A stretch of DNA of 6,111 nucleotides from Chloroflexota bacterium (GCA_002717725.1 PBBT01000025.1:36289-42399), one strand, 5' to 3'; counted from the stretch's first letter, positions 1-5,570 are shown. The notes: a model not told the origin generated them from the sequence alone. Program-made: numbers and translations.

Positions 1-153
1 GATGATAGAATCAATACCGGTTGATTTAACGGTACGGACCACAATATTAACCATCTCAGTGCCACAAACGGTGTGAAGTACCTTTGGAAGATTAGATTCC
101 ATTCGTTTGCCGTTTCCGGCAGCTAGAACTACAGCGCAGATGTCATCTTGCAT
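1..153 (-). CDS. glmU: GlmU-like nucleotidyltransferase, N-terminal fragment
   Basis: Partial gene: 51 codons run from an ATG at 153-151 off the left edge. The translation begins [18 protein letters not shown] and continues [17 protein letters not shown]. This is the nucleotide-binding signature of the GlmU N-terminal pyrophosphorylase domain (LAAGxGxRMxSxxPKVLH), where the glycine-rich loop holds the UTP phosphates and the lysine of PKVLH is conserved. GlmU makes UDP-N-acetylglucosamine in the cytoplasm for cell-wall and surface glycans. Only the first part of the Rossmann-like domain is visible, so the C-terminal acetyltransferase domain cannot be confirmed; a single-domain sugar-nucleotide transferase of the same family is the alternative. 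No clear Shine-Dalgarno is seen before the ATG (upstream minus-strand bases are GTGTGAACTTCA). The gene is divergent from the inositol operon and shares a 225-bp spacer with it. Confidence 0.85.
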   Translation of the reverse strand, partial: MQDDICAVVLAAGNGKRMESNLPKVLHTVCGTEMVNIVVRTVKSTGIDSII

Positions 154-158
154 TGAAG

Positions 159-186
159 TTCACACTGAAGGATACGCTTGTATAAA
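159..186 (+). promoter_or_regulatory. Possible sigma70 promoter upstream of the hairpin
   Basis: TTCACA at 159-164 (five of six to TTGACA), a 16-bp spacer, then TATAAA at 181-186 (five of six to TATAAT). Transcription would start near 193 on the plus strand. There is no convincing gene between here and the hairpin at 317-336, so if it is used the product would be a roughly 150-nt RNA ending at that hairpin, or a long leader for ino1. A match of this quality can occur by chance in AT-rich DNA. Confidence 0.35.
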
Positions 187-271
187 CTGGTCTATTAGGG
201 ATGGTTGAGAAGAAAAATTTAACGTTCATTTGTTTAAAATAATGTACCAATCACACGGCAACATGTCAAAT

Positions 272-302
272 TGCATAGGATATTGAGAAGGGAATGCATA
301 GG
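272..302 (+). repeat. TGCATAGG direct repeat at the ino1 promoter
   Basis: The octamer TGCATAGG occurs at 272-279 and again at 295-302, a 23-bp period. The first copy sits just upstream of the -35 box and the second lies inside the -35/-10 spacer. A paired site placed this way could be an operator, with a protein bound there competing with RNA polymerase. No regulator is encoded in the window, and a chance repeat remains possible. Confidence 0.35.
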
Positions 303-311
303 TGTTACAAT
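283..311 (+). promoter_or_regulatory. Predicted promoter of the ino1 operon
   Basis: TTGAGA at 283-288 (one mismatch to TTGACA), an exact 17-bp spacer, and TACAAT at 306-311 (one mismatch to TATAAT). The -10 box is preceded by TG at 303-304 in the extended -10 position. It is the best plus-strand promoter match in the intergenic region and points at ino1. The expected start, near 318, falls on the first bases of the 317-336 hairpin, so the mRNA would begin with that stem-loop and carry a leader of about 60 nt. Confidence 0.65.
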
Positions 312-316
312 TAGTA

Positions 317-342
317 TGGCTCGCTTAGGCGGGCCATTTTTT
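317..342 (+). terminator. Hairpin plus T-run in the ino1 leader
   Basis: The stem TGGCTCGC (317-324) pairs with GCGGGCCA (329-336), eight pairs with one G-U, closed by the tetraloop TTAG. Six T follow at 337-342. By form this is an intrinsic terminator for plus-strand transcription, but the nearest plus-strand gene is ino1, which lies downstream of it. It may end a short upstream RNA, attenuate ino1, or, if transcription starts at about 318, act as a 5' stem-loop protecting the mRNA. I found no antiterminator pairing partner in the leader. Confidence 0.6.
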
Positions 343-378
343 GGTTGAAAATGTAAAGTGTTTAAGGAAAAAAATTTA

Positions 379-1458
379 ATGGTAGATATAAACGTGGCTA
401 TTATTGGGGTGGGCAATTGTGCTTCTTCGTTGGTGCAGGGAGTAAGTAAGTATTCTTCTGCATCAAATACAGACTCGATCCCTGGATTGATGCATCCTGT
501 ATTAGGTGAATATGGTATTGGAGATATTAATTTTGTTGCTGCATTTGATGTAGATTCTTCAAAGGTGGGTTTGGATTTAGCTGATGCAATTCATGCTGGG
601 CCTAATAATACAGCTAAATTTCAGGAAGTTGATCCTACTGGTGTGATTGTACAACGAGGAATGACACATGACGGTGTTGGAAAATATATGGCTGATCGTA
701 TAAGCAAAGCTGATGGTCCAACCGATGACATAGCACAGATTTTGCGTGAGCGAGAAGTAGATGTTGTTATTAATTATCTTCCAGTGGGATCAGAAGAGGC
801 AACTAAGTGGTATGTTGAACAGGTACTAGCCGCAGGTTGTGGTTTTATTAATTGTATTCCTGTATTTATTGCTAGTGGAGAAAATAATTATTGGCAAAGT
901 AGGTTTGAGCAAGCTGGAGCCCCAATAATTGGAGATGATATTAAATCTCAAGTTGGTGCCACTATTTTGCATAGAGTGTTGACAAGATTGTTTATGGATC
1001 GTGGTGTTGAGTTAGAGCATGCGTATCAATTAAATTTTGGTGGTAATGCGGACTTTATGAATATGTTGGAGAGGGAACGTTTGGAATCTAAGAAGATTTC
1101 GAAGACACAATCGGTAACTTCTCAGATAGATTATGGGGTTGATGGTGATGATATTCATATTGGCCCAAGCGACCATGTTCCGTGGCTAACGGATAGGAAA
1201 TGGGCGTATATTCGTTTGGAAGGCAAAAGTTTTGGTGAGATGCCTTTGAACGTTGAAGTTAAGTTAGAGGTATGGGATAGTCCTAATTCAGCTGGAGTTG
1301 TAATTGATGCAATTCGATGTGCTAAAATCGCAAAAGATAGGGGCATAGGCGGAGTAATTTCAGGTCCATCTGCATATTTCATGAAATCTCCTCCAGTTCA
1401 ATATACTGATAATGAAGCTCGTGAGATGGTAGAAAAGTTTATAAGCGGACAAGACTAA
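379..1458 (+). CDS. ino1: Inositol-3-phosphate synthase
   Basis: Converts D-glucose 6-phosphate to 1D-myo-inositol 3-phosphate with NAD+ as internal redox cofactor; this cytoplasmic step commits glucose to inositol lipids. The 359-residue product has the size of the short bacterial form (about 360, against about 510 in eukaryotes). Visible family blocks: the dinucleotide-binding GVGNCASSL at residues 10-18, [11 protein letters not shown] at 185-195, NFGGNADF at 219-226, the lysine-rich active-site block SKKISKT at 237-243, and [19 protein letters not shown] at 264-282; SAYFMKSPP lies near the C-terminus. The ATG at 379 is chosen because AAGGA (364-368) lies 10 nt upstream and the protein then begins directly on the Rossmann strand; an in-frame GTG at 358 would add seven residues with no good ribosome site. 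It is first in the operon, 40 nt before the mannosyltransferase. Identity is secure; the start is probable. Confidence 0.95.
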   Translation: MVDINVAIIGVGNCASSLVQGVSKYSSASNTDSIPGLMHPVLGEYGIGDINFVAAFDVDSSKVGLDLADAIHAGPNNTAKFQEVDPTGVIVQRGMTHDGVGKYMADRISKADGPTDDIAQILREREVDVVINYLPVGSEEATKWYVEQVLAAGCGFINCIPVFIASGENNYWQSRFEQAGAPIIGDDIKSQVGATILHRVLTRLFMDRGVELEHAYQLNFGGNADFMNMLERERLESKKISKTQSVTSQIDYGVDGDDIHIGPSDHVPWLTDRKWAYIRLEGKSFGEMPLNVEVKLEVWDSPNSAGVVIDAIRCAKIAKDRGIGGVISGPSAYFMKSPPVQYTDNEAREMVEKFISGQD

Positions 1459-1488
1459 AATTTTTAATTGATTAATTAAGCAAGACTA
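1450..1488 (+). repeat. CAAGACTA direct repeat at the ino1-pimA junction
   Basis: CAAGACTA occurs at 1450-1457, covering most of the ino1 stop, and again at 1481-1488, directly before the AGGAGG of the next gene. The 23 bases between are almost pure A/T and contain the near-palindrome TTAATTGATTAATTAA (1465-1480). It may be a relic of a local duplication; no function is evident. Confidence 0.4.
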
Positions 1489-1493
1489 GGAGG
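1488..1493 (+). promoter_or_regulatory. Perfect AGGAGG ribosome binding site before a CTG start
   Basis: AGGAGG at 1488-1493 is the strongest Shine-Dalgarno sequence in the window and is followed after five T by CTG (1499-1501). The reading frame of the mannosyltransferase is closed by TAG at 1487-1489. No ATG, GTG or TTG lies in frame between that stop and the conserved N-terminal motif, so this site marks the CTG as the start. Confidence 0.75.
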
Positions 1494-1498
1494 TTTTT

Positions 1499-2632
1499 CT
1501 GAACCAAAACCTAAAAATCGCACTAGTTTCTCCTTATGATCATGCTTTCCCTGGCGGGGTTGCTGATCACGTAAACAATCTTAGCAATCAATTTTTGTCA
1601 CTTGGCCACGATGTAAAGATCATTGCTCCATGTAGTGACCTTGAAAAAGTTCCCTTTGAAGGTTTTATTAGCATGGGACGTGCCGTTCCTATTCCAGCTG
1701 GAGGTTCTACAGCTCGCGTTTCGTTGTCTTTGTGGTTGAGACGCAAAGTCAAACAACTAATGATTGACGAACAGTTTGACATAGTTCATATTCATGAACC
1801 AGGTTCAGGTGTGATAAATCTTTGCATGTTAGCCTATGCATCAAAATTTAAGTCGAAATATATAGGAACATTTCATACTTATGAAACTCACAAATTATAC
1901 AAAATTGGTGGCCGTCGTTTTTTTGGTAGATATTATCAACGACTTGATGGAAGGATAGCCGTTTCAAAAGCTGCACATAAGTTCATTAGTAAATATTTCC
2001 CTGAAGAATATAGGATTATTCCTAATGGGATTCAATTGGAAGAATTCAGATTATCGGTCCCATTTCAACACTTACGAGATGGCAAGATAAATATTCTTTT
2101 TTTGGGAAGATTAGAAAGACGCAAAGGATTGAGATATCTTCTTTCTGCATATAGTCAATTAAAATGGAAGTGGCCCAATATAAGGTTGATTGTGGCTGGA
2201 GGAGGTCAGATGGATGCTGATTCATATAGAATCATTGGTGAAAGAGGTTTGTCCGATGTTGTGTTTGTAGGACGAGTATCTGATGAGGAAAAAGTGAGAT
2301 ATTATCATTCTGCAGATATTTTTTGTTCCCCTGCAACTGGAGGAGAAAGTTTTGGGATAGTTTTGCTAGAGGCAATGGCTTCCGGGACCCCAGTAGTTGC
2401 TAGTGATATAGATGGTTATAGTGAGGTTTTAGGGTCGGGGGAATTTGGTTCTCTTGTTCCTCCAGGTGATGAGGATGCATTAGTTGGAGCATTGAATGAC
2501 TTAATTGAGAATGCCCATACTAGGAATGACTTTGCAGCAGTTGCTAGAAAAAGAGTTGCTGAGTTTTCGTGGGATACAGTCTCAGGCCAGGTAATGGACT
2601 ACTATTTGGAGTGTTTGGAGAAAGATACTTAA
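1499..2632 (+). CDS. pimA: Phosphatidylinositol alpha-mannosyltransferase (GT4, PimA-like), CTG start
   Basis: Transfers mannose from GDP-mannose to the inositol ring of phosphatidylinositol at the inner membrane face, the first step of phosphatidylinositol-mannoside synthesis. The 377-residue product matches mycobacterial PimA in length (about 378). GT-B fold: the N-terminal domain opens with KIALVSPYDHAFPGGVADHV (6-25), whose GGV loop binds the donor and acceptor phosphates; HIHEP is at about 97-101 and GTFHTYE holds the conserved histidine near 126. The C-terminal domain has GRLERRKG with R204 and K209, then GGESFGIVLLEAMASGTPVV with the EX7E pair at 283 and 291. The first in-frame ATG/GTG/TTG is TTG at 1595, which would delete the GGV loop, so CTG 1499 with AGGAGG five nt upstream is the likely start. 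It sits between ino1 and the phospholipid synthase (9-nt gap), which supports an inositol-lipid acceptor. Another GT4 lipid glycosyltransferase is the alternative. Confidence 0.88.
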   Translation: MNQNLKIALVSPYDHAFPGGVADHVNNLSNQFLSLGHDVKIIAPCSDLEKVPFEGFISMGRAVPIPAGGSTARVSLSLWLRRKVKQLMIDEQFDIVHIHEPGSGVINLCMLAYASKFKSKYIGTFHTYETHKLYKIGGRRFFGRYYQRLDGRIAVSKAAHKFISKYFPEEYRIIPNGIQLEEFRLSVPFQHLRDGKINILFLGRLERRKGLRYLLSAYSQLKWKWPNIRLIVAGGGQMDADSYRIIGERGLSDVVFVGRVSDEEKVRYYHSADIFCSPATGGESFGIVLLEAMASGTPVVASDIDGYSEVLGSGEFGSLVPPGDEDALVGALNDLIENAHTRNDFAAVARKRVAEFSWDTVSGQVMDYYLECLEKDT

Positions 2633-2641
2633 AAGGAAGTT

Positions 2642-3250
2642 TTGAAGGGTAATGAAGTGGATAGAAATTCAGTAAGAAATTTAATAAATAAGTATATTGA
2701 ATTACCAGTGGTGAGTGTGCTTTCAAAGTTGGGAGTTTCGCCTTCATTTGTTACGATGACCGGATTGTTTTTTGCAATCATTGCTGCTGTTTTGATTTGT
2801 TTTGAATATCTTTGGATTGGAGCCTTGGTGATGTTGTTTGGTGGAATTTTGGATATGTTTGATGGGGCTTTGGCTAGAGCCACAGATACAGTTTCAAGAT
2901 TTGGAGGATTTTTGGATTCCGTGGTTGATCGAATATCTGAAGCGGTGATATTAGCAGGCGTATTAGGTTATTTTCTAGTGAACTCTGAGACATTAGGAGT
3001 TTTCTTGGCATTTTCTGCTTTTGCTGGTTCCATTATGGTAAGTTATTGTCGGGCTAGAGCAGAAGGACTAGGAGTAGAATGTAGTGTTGGAATAATGACT
3101 CGTCCTGAAAGAGTTGCTGCTCTCGGGATTGGTATTTTTGTTGGGCACTGGTACCCACTGGTAATATGTTTGGTTTTGGGATTAATTTCGATTCTTACGA
3201 TATTCACAACTATTCAAAGGATAATAGTTACTAAACGGGCACTCTCTTGA
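2642..3250 (+). CDS. pgsA: CDP-alcohol phosphatidyltransferase, probable phosphatidylinositol-phosphate synthase
   Basis: An integral membrane enzyme that joins a polar alcohol to CDP-diacylglycerol with release of CMP. Its 202 residues carry the complete family signature: D71, D74, G75, A78, R79, G88, D92 and D96 in the correct spacing; the aspartates hold the metal ions. About six membrane helices are predicted. SYCRARAEGLG (134-144) and RPER (154-157) resemble the inositol-phosphate-using actinobacterial PgsA1 and archaeal branch. With ino1 two genes upstream and pimA 9 nt upstream, phosphatidylinositol-phosphate synthase is the favoured assignment; phosphatidylglycerophosphate synthase is the alternative. 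The phosphatase that would remove the extra phosphate is not in the window. Start: TTG 2642 with AAGGA (2633-2637) 4 nt upstream; GTG 2657 with AAGGG (2645-2649) 7 nt upstream is equally plausible and removes five residues. Confidence 0.88.
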   Translation: MKGNEVDRNSVRNLINKYIELPVVSVLSKLGVSPSFVTMTGLFFAIIAAVLICFEYLWIGALVMLFGGILDMFDGALARATDTVSRFGGFLDSVVDRISEAVILAGVLGYFLVNSETLGVFLAFSAFAGSIMVSYCRARAEGLGVECSVGIMTRPERVAALGIGIFVGHWYPLVICLVLGLISILTIFTTIQRIIVTKRALS

Positions 3251-3275
3251 AAATCTAAAATCGTGGAAAATCTTT

Positions 3276-4613
3276 ATGGGATACTTGAGCAGAGAAGAAA
3301 AAAAATATTTAAATCGAACTCCAAAGTCTGCTGACATGCAGGATCGAGCAATCAAATATTTGCCTGGAGGCAGTTCAAGAGACGCATCATTCTTTGAACC
3401 ATACCCAATTTTCATTGAATATGGAGAGGGTTCTTATATTTATGATGTGGATGGTAATCAGTACCTCGATTTTATGATAAATGCAACTTCACTCATTCTT
3501 GGACATTCGCATCCTGAAATTGTTAATGCTTTGAAAAGACAGATTGAAATAGGTTTAAGCTTTAGTGCGCCAACAGATGCACAAATAATTTTGGCGAAGA
3601 CACTCACTGAAAGAATTCCATCAATTGAAAAAATTCGATTTACAAATTCTGGAACTGAAGCTACTTTGAATACTATTAGGCTTGCTAGGGCATTTTCAGG
3701 AAAATCAAAAATAGCGAAATTTGAAGGTGCATATCATGGATCACATGAATATGTTGCTGTAAGTGTTCGCCCTTCAAGTAGTGATTTGTCGGCAGATTTT
3801 ACTAATCCAGTTGCAGAACATCCTGGTCAACCTAAGAGCATACTTGAAGATGTTTTGGTACTACCATATGGAGATTCTGAAAAGTGCGAAATGCTACTTC
3901 GGAAATATTCTGATCAATTGGCTTGTTTGATAATGGAACCAGTATCATCAACATTTGGATATTTGCCAGCGCACTCTGATTTTCTAACATTAATGAGAAC
4001 TTTAACATCCGAATTGGATATTGTTCTGATTTTTGATGAAGTTCAAAGTTTTAGGATTGCAAGTGGCGGAGCTCAAGAAGTTTTTAATGTTGTTCCTGAT
4101 CTCACCGCTCTTGGGAAAGTCATAGGAGGAGGACTACCAGTAGGGGCTTTTGGAGGTAAAAATGAATTGATGGCATTATATGATCCAACGCTTCCTGGTG
4201 GCTCGAAAATTCCTCATGCGGGGACTTTTAATGGTAACCCGATGACAATGGTTGCTGGTCAGGTGGTAATGAACCATCTAACTGATGATTCATATGTAAA
4301 AATGAATCATCTAGGGGATATATTAAGACATCAACTCGAATCAGTGTTCGATGAAATTGGATTTGATACACAAATCACCGGTATTGGATCATTATTCGGA
4401 ATACATTTTTCCTCACATCCCATAAACGATTACAGATCGATAGTTAACTCAGATCAGGATCTTAAAAAGGCATTATTCTTTGGTTTATTGAATGAAGGGG
4501 TTTTGTTACAGTCTTCTTGTGCAGGTGCTTTGAATATTTTGTCTACAGAAGATGACGTGAATCAATTAATTGATTCAGTGCGTCGTGTTGCTATAAGATT
4601 GAAAAACTATTAA
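3276..4613 (+). CDS. Class III PLP aminotransferase, glutamate-1-semialdehyde aminomutase-like
   Basis: A cytoplasmic fold-type I PLP enzyme of 445 residues. Motifs in order: LPGGSSRDASFF (29-40), DVDGNQYLDF (57-66), LGHSHP (75-80), the PLP phosphate loop NSGTEA (124-129), YHGSH (153-157), EPVSS (221-225), D254-E255 contacting the PLP pyridine nitrogen, the Schiff-base lysine K281 in LGKVIGGGLPVG, and T317 in HAGTFNGNP. The backbone is that of HemL, but diagnostic HemL positions differ: SWGPMILGHAHP is replaced by INATSLILGHSHP, DEVMTGFR by DEVQSFR, and the substrate-binding GGVNSPVRAF by GGSSRDASFF. It is therefore probably not the tetrapyrrole enzyme but a paralogue acting on another amino or keto substrate. 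It lies 25 nt after the phospholipid synthase and 30 nt before the membrane protein; the ATG has GGAA (3265-3268) 7 nt upstream. The substrate is unknown. Confidence 0.85.
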   Translation: MGYLSREEKKYLNRTPKSADMQDRAIKYLPGGSSRDASFFEPYPIFIEYGEGSYIYDVDGNQYLDFMINATSLILGHSHPEIVNALKRQIEIGLSFSAPTDAQIILAKTLTERIPSIEKIRFTNSGTEATLNTIRLARAFSGKSKIAKFEGAYHGSHEYVAVSVRPSSSDLSADFTNPVAEHPGQPKSILEDVLVLPYGDSEKCEMLLRKYSDQLACLIMEPVSSTFGYLPAHSDFLTLMRTLTSELDIVLIFDEVQSFRIASGGAQEVFNVVPDLTALGKVIGGGLPVGAFGGKNELMALYDPTLPGGSKIPHAGTFNGNPMTMVAGQVVMNHLTDDSYVKMNHLGDILRHQLESVFDEIGFDTQITGIGSLFGIHFSSHPINDYRSIVNSDQDLKKALFFGLLNEGVLLQSSCAGALNILSTEDDVNQLIDSVRRVAIRLKNY

Positions 4614-4643
4614 TCTTCAGGTGTTTCAATAAGAGTGGGTTTT

Positions 4644-5189
4644 ATGGCGACCGCAGTAATAATAGTATTATTGATCAGATTAGTAGTTCCGTTAACGATT
4701 TTTAAATATCGTATTTCTGGAGCAGTTGCATCGATAGTTGTAGATGCTCTGGATGTTGTGGTAGTTGAGGCACTACAGTCTCTATTTGGAGAGCCTAGGG
4801 TTGGTTTTGGGGATTACTATCAAGCATTTGATAAATGGTTGGATATGTATTATCTGGCTATAGAAGCAATAATTTGCTTAACTTGGTCAAATCATTTAGC
4901 CCGAAATACCGCAATCATATTATTTTTGTTTAGGCTTACAGGAATTGGTCTATTTGAAATTACTGGGGAACAATTCAGGAAATTAATATTCTTTTTCCCC
5001 AATTTGTTTGAAAATTTCTTCTTGTATTACATTATTTGCGAGAGATTTTTCCCAAGACTAATTCCGACAAGAATCCGTACGTTAACTTTGGTGTTGGTAA
5101 TTTTGTATATTCCGAAGTTTGGTCAAGAATATTTGCTTCATTTTACAGAAGCAAAACCATGGCAATGGATTAAAGGTAATTTGTTATAA
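4644..5189 (+). CDS. Conserved-looking polytopic membrane protein of unknown function
   Basis: No named family is recognised. The product (181 residues from ATG 4644) has about five or six hydrophobic segments, near residues 2-19, 25-47, 68-81, 89-105, 113-133 and 145-158 in this numbering. Between them are charged, conserved-looking loops: VVDALD, YYQAFDKWLD with its clustered aromatic and acidic residues, LFRLTGIGLFEITG and FFFPNLFENFF. No signal peptide, catalytic triad or transporter motif stands out. AAGAG (4631-4635) lies 8 nt before the ATG; an in-frame GTG at 4635, with AGGTG (4619-4623) 11 nt upstream, would add three residues. It is last in the inositol-lipid operon, 30 nt (or 21 nt) after the aminotransferase, so a role in lipid modification, flipping or scaffolding is possible but only by association. 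It ends 6 bp before the convergent tRNA. Confidence 0.75.
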   Translation: MATAVIIVLLIRLVVPLTIFKYRISGAVASIVVDALDVVVVEALQSLFGEPRVGFGDYYQAFDKWLDMYYLAIEAIICLTWSNHLARNTAIILFLFRLTGIGLFEITGEQFRKLIFFFPNLFENFFLYYIICERFFPRLIPTRIRTLTLVLVILYIPKFGQEYLLHFTEAKPWQWIKGNLL

Positions 5190-5195
5190 AAAATA

Positions 5196-5271
5196 TGGCA
5201 CCCCTGCCCGGACTCGAACCGGGCCGCATGGTTTAGGAAACCATTGCTCTATCCGCCTGAGCTACAGGGGC
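5196..5271 (-). tRNA. tRNA-Arg (anticodon CCT)
   Basis: A complete 76-nt cloverleaf on the minus strand, reading 5' from 5271 to 5196. The acceptor GCCCCTG pairs with CAGGGGT (G1-U72 wobble), discriminator G73, and CCA is encoded at 5198-5196. D-stem GCTC/GAGC; anticodon stem ATGGT/ACCAT closes the loop TTCCTAA, giving anticodon CCT, which reads AGG arginine codons; T-stem CCCGG/CCGGG closes TTCGAGT. The variable loop is four bases. On the minus strand, TA and then six T (5193-5188) follow the CCA directly, a likely termination tract that overlaps the stop codon of the convergent membrane-protein gene. Confidence 0.96.
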
Positions 5272-5283
5272 ACCGTAATTAAA

Positions 5284-5312
5284 ATTATATTCCAGACGAC
5301 AGTAATGGGCAA
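5284..5312 (-). promoter_or_regulatory. Promoter of tRNA-Arg(CCT)
   Basis: Read on the minus strand: TTGCCC (5312-5307, four of six to TTGACA), an exact 17-bp spacer, then a perfect TATAAT (5289-5284). The predicted start near 5277 is a few bases before the mature tRNA 5' end at 5271, so the primary transcript would need only a very short 5' trim by RNase P. Confidence 0.75.
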
Positions 5313-5341
5313 TCTAAAAGAATTCCTAGAAAACTTATACA

Positions 5342-5442
5342 AACTAAGATTAACTAAGAAACTTTAAGAAGGTCCTATATATCTTAGAAAAAGGTCCTAC
5401 AAATGGTCCTACTTTCTATTTCTTAGCTTCTTTCTAGCTTCT
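5342..5442. repeat. Cluster of short direct repeats beside the tRNA gene
   Basis: Three families of short direct repeats are stacked in about 100 bp of noncoding DNA. AACTAAGA occurs at 5342-5349 and 5352-5359 (10-bp period). GGTCCTA occurs at 5371-5377, 5393-5399 and 5405-5411, the last two extended to GGTCCTAC. TAGCTTCT occurs at 5424-5431 and 5435-5442 (11-bp period). Periods near one helical turn suit protein binding on one DNA face. Such clusters next to tRNA genes resemble recombinase arm sites, but no integrase gene or duplicated tRNA end is present. Confidence 0.5.
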
Positions 5443-5564
5443 AGTGCTTGGGTTTGGGTGGTTGGTTCTTCGTCATTTGGAGTCATAGAGGGCGGGTATG
5501 TCTTGTACTTTATGTTAGTTAGTAGTGGATACGCGTGACAATTTAATTTTTATAAAAGGGCGTG

Positions 5565-5570
5565 TATAAT
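5565..5570 (+). promoter_or_regulatory. Possible -10 box for the small membrane-protein gene
   Basis: A perfect TATAAT at 5565-5570. The 17-bp-spaced -35 position is TTTAAT (5542-5547), only three of six to consensus, so the promoter would be weak or activator-dependent. A start near 5577 would give a leader of about 55 nt to the ATG at 5632. The setting, directly upstream of an operon start with a good ribosome site, supports it. Confidence 0.5.

Noticed and set aside
201..242. 13-codon leader peptide starting at ATG 201
   Set aside because: The only Shine-Dalgarno-like bases (AGGG) abut the ATG with no spacing, and the peptide has no run of a control amino acid.
234..416. Minus-strand open frame over the ino1 promoter and start
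   Set aside because: Crosses the promoter, the hairpin and the ino1 N-terminus; low-complexity translation with no motif.
1155..1382. Minus-strand open frame inside ino1
   Set aside because: Lies wholly within a secure, conserved coding sequence; no ribosome site or recognisable protein.
1595..1597. TTG 1595 as the start of the mannosyltransferase
   Set aside because: It would remove the conserved first beta strand and GGV loop that are clearly encoded upstream in the same frame; no ribosome site precedes it.
2544..2883. Two overlapping minus-strand open frames over the pimA-pgsA junction
   Set aside because: Shadows of the hydrophobic plus-strand gene; composition unlike a natural protein and no family motif.
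3276..4613. Naming the aminotransferase hemL
   Set aside because: Several HemL-defining motifs are changed and the neighbourhood has no tetrapyrrole gene.
5119..5367. Plus-strand open frame of 82 codons across the end of the membrane-protein gene and the tRNA
   Set aside because: It reads the antisense of tRNA-Arg (giving a typical TPARTRTG-like stretch) and overlaps a real gene in another frame; no ribosome site.
5342..5442. CRISPR array
   Set aside because: Repeat units are only 7-8 bp with irregular spacing; no spacers of uniform length and no cas gene.
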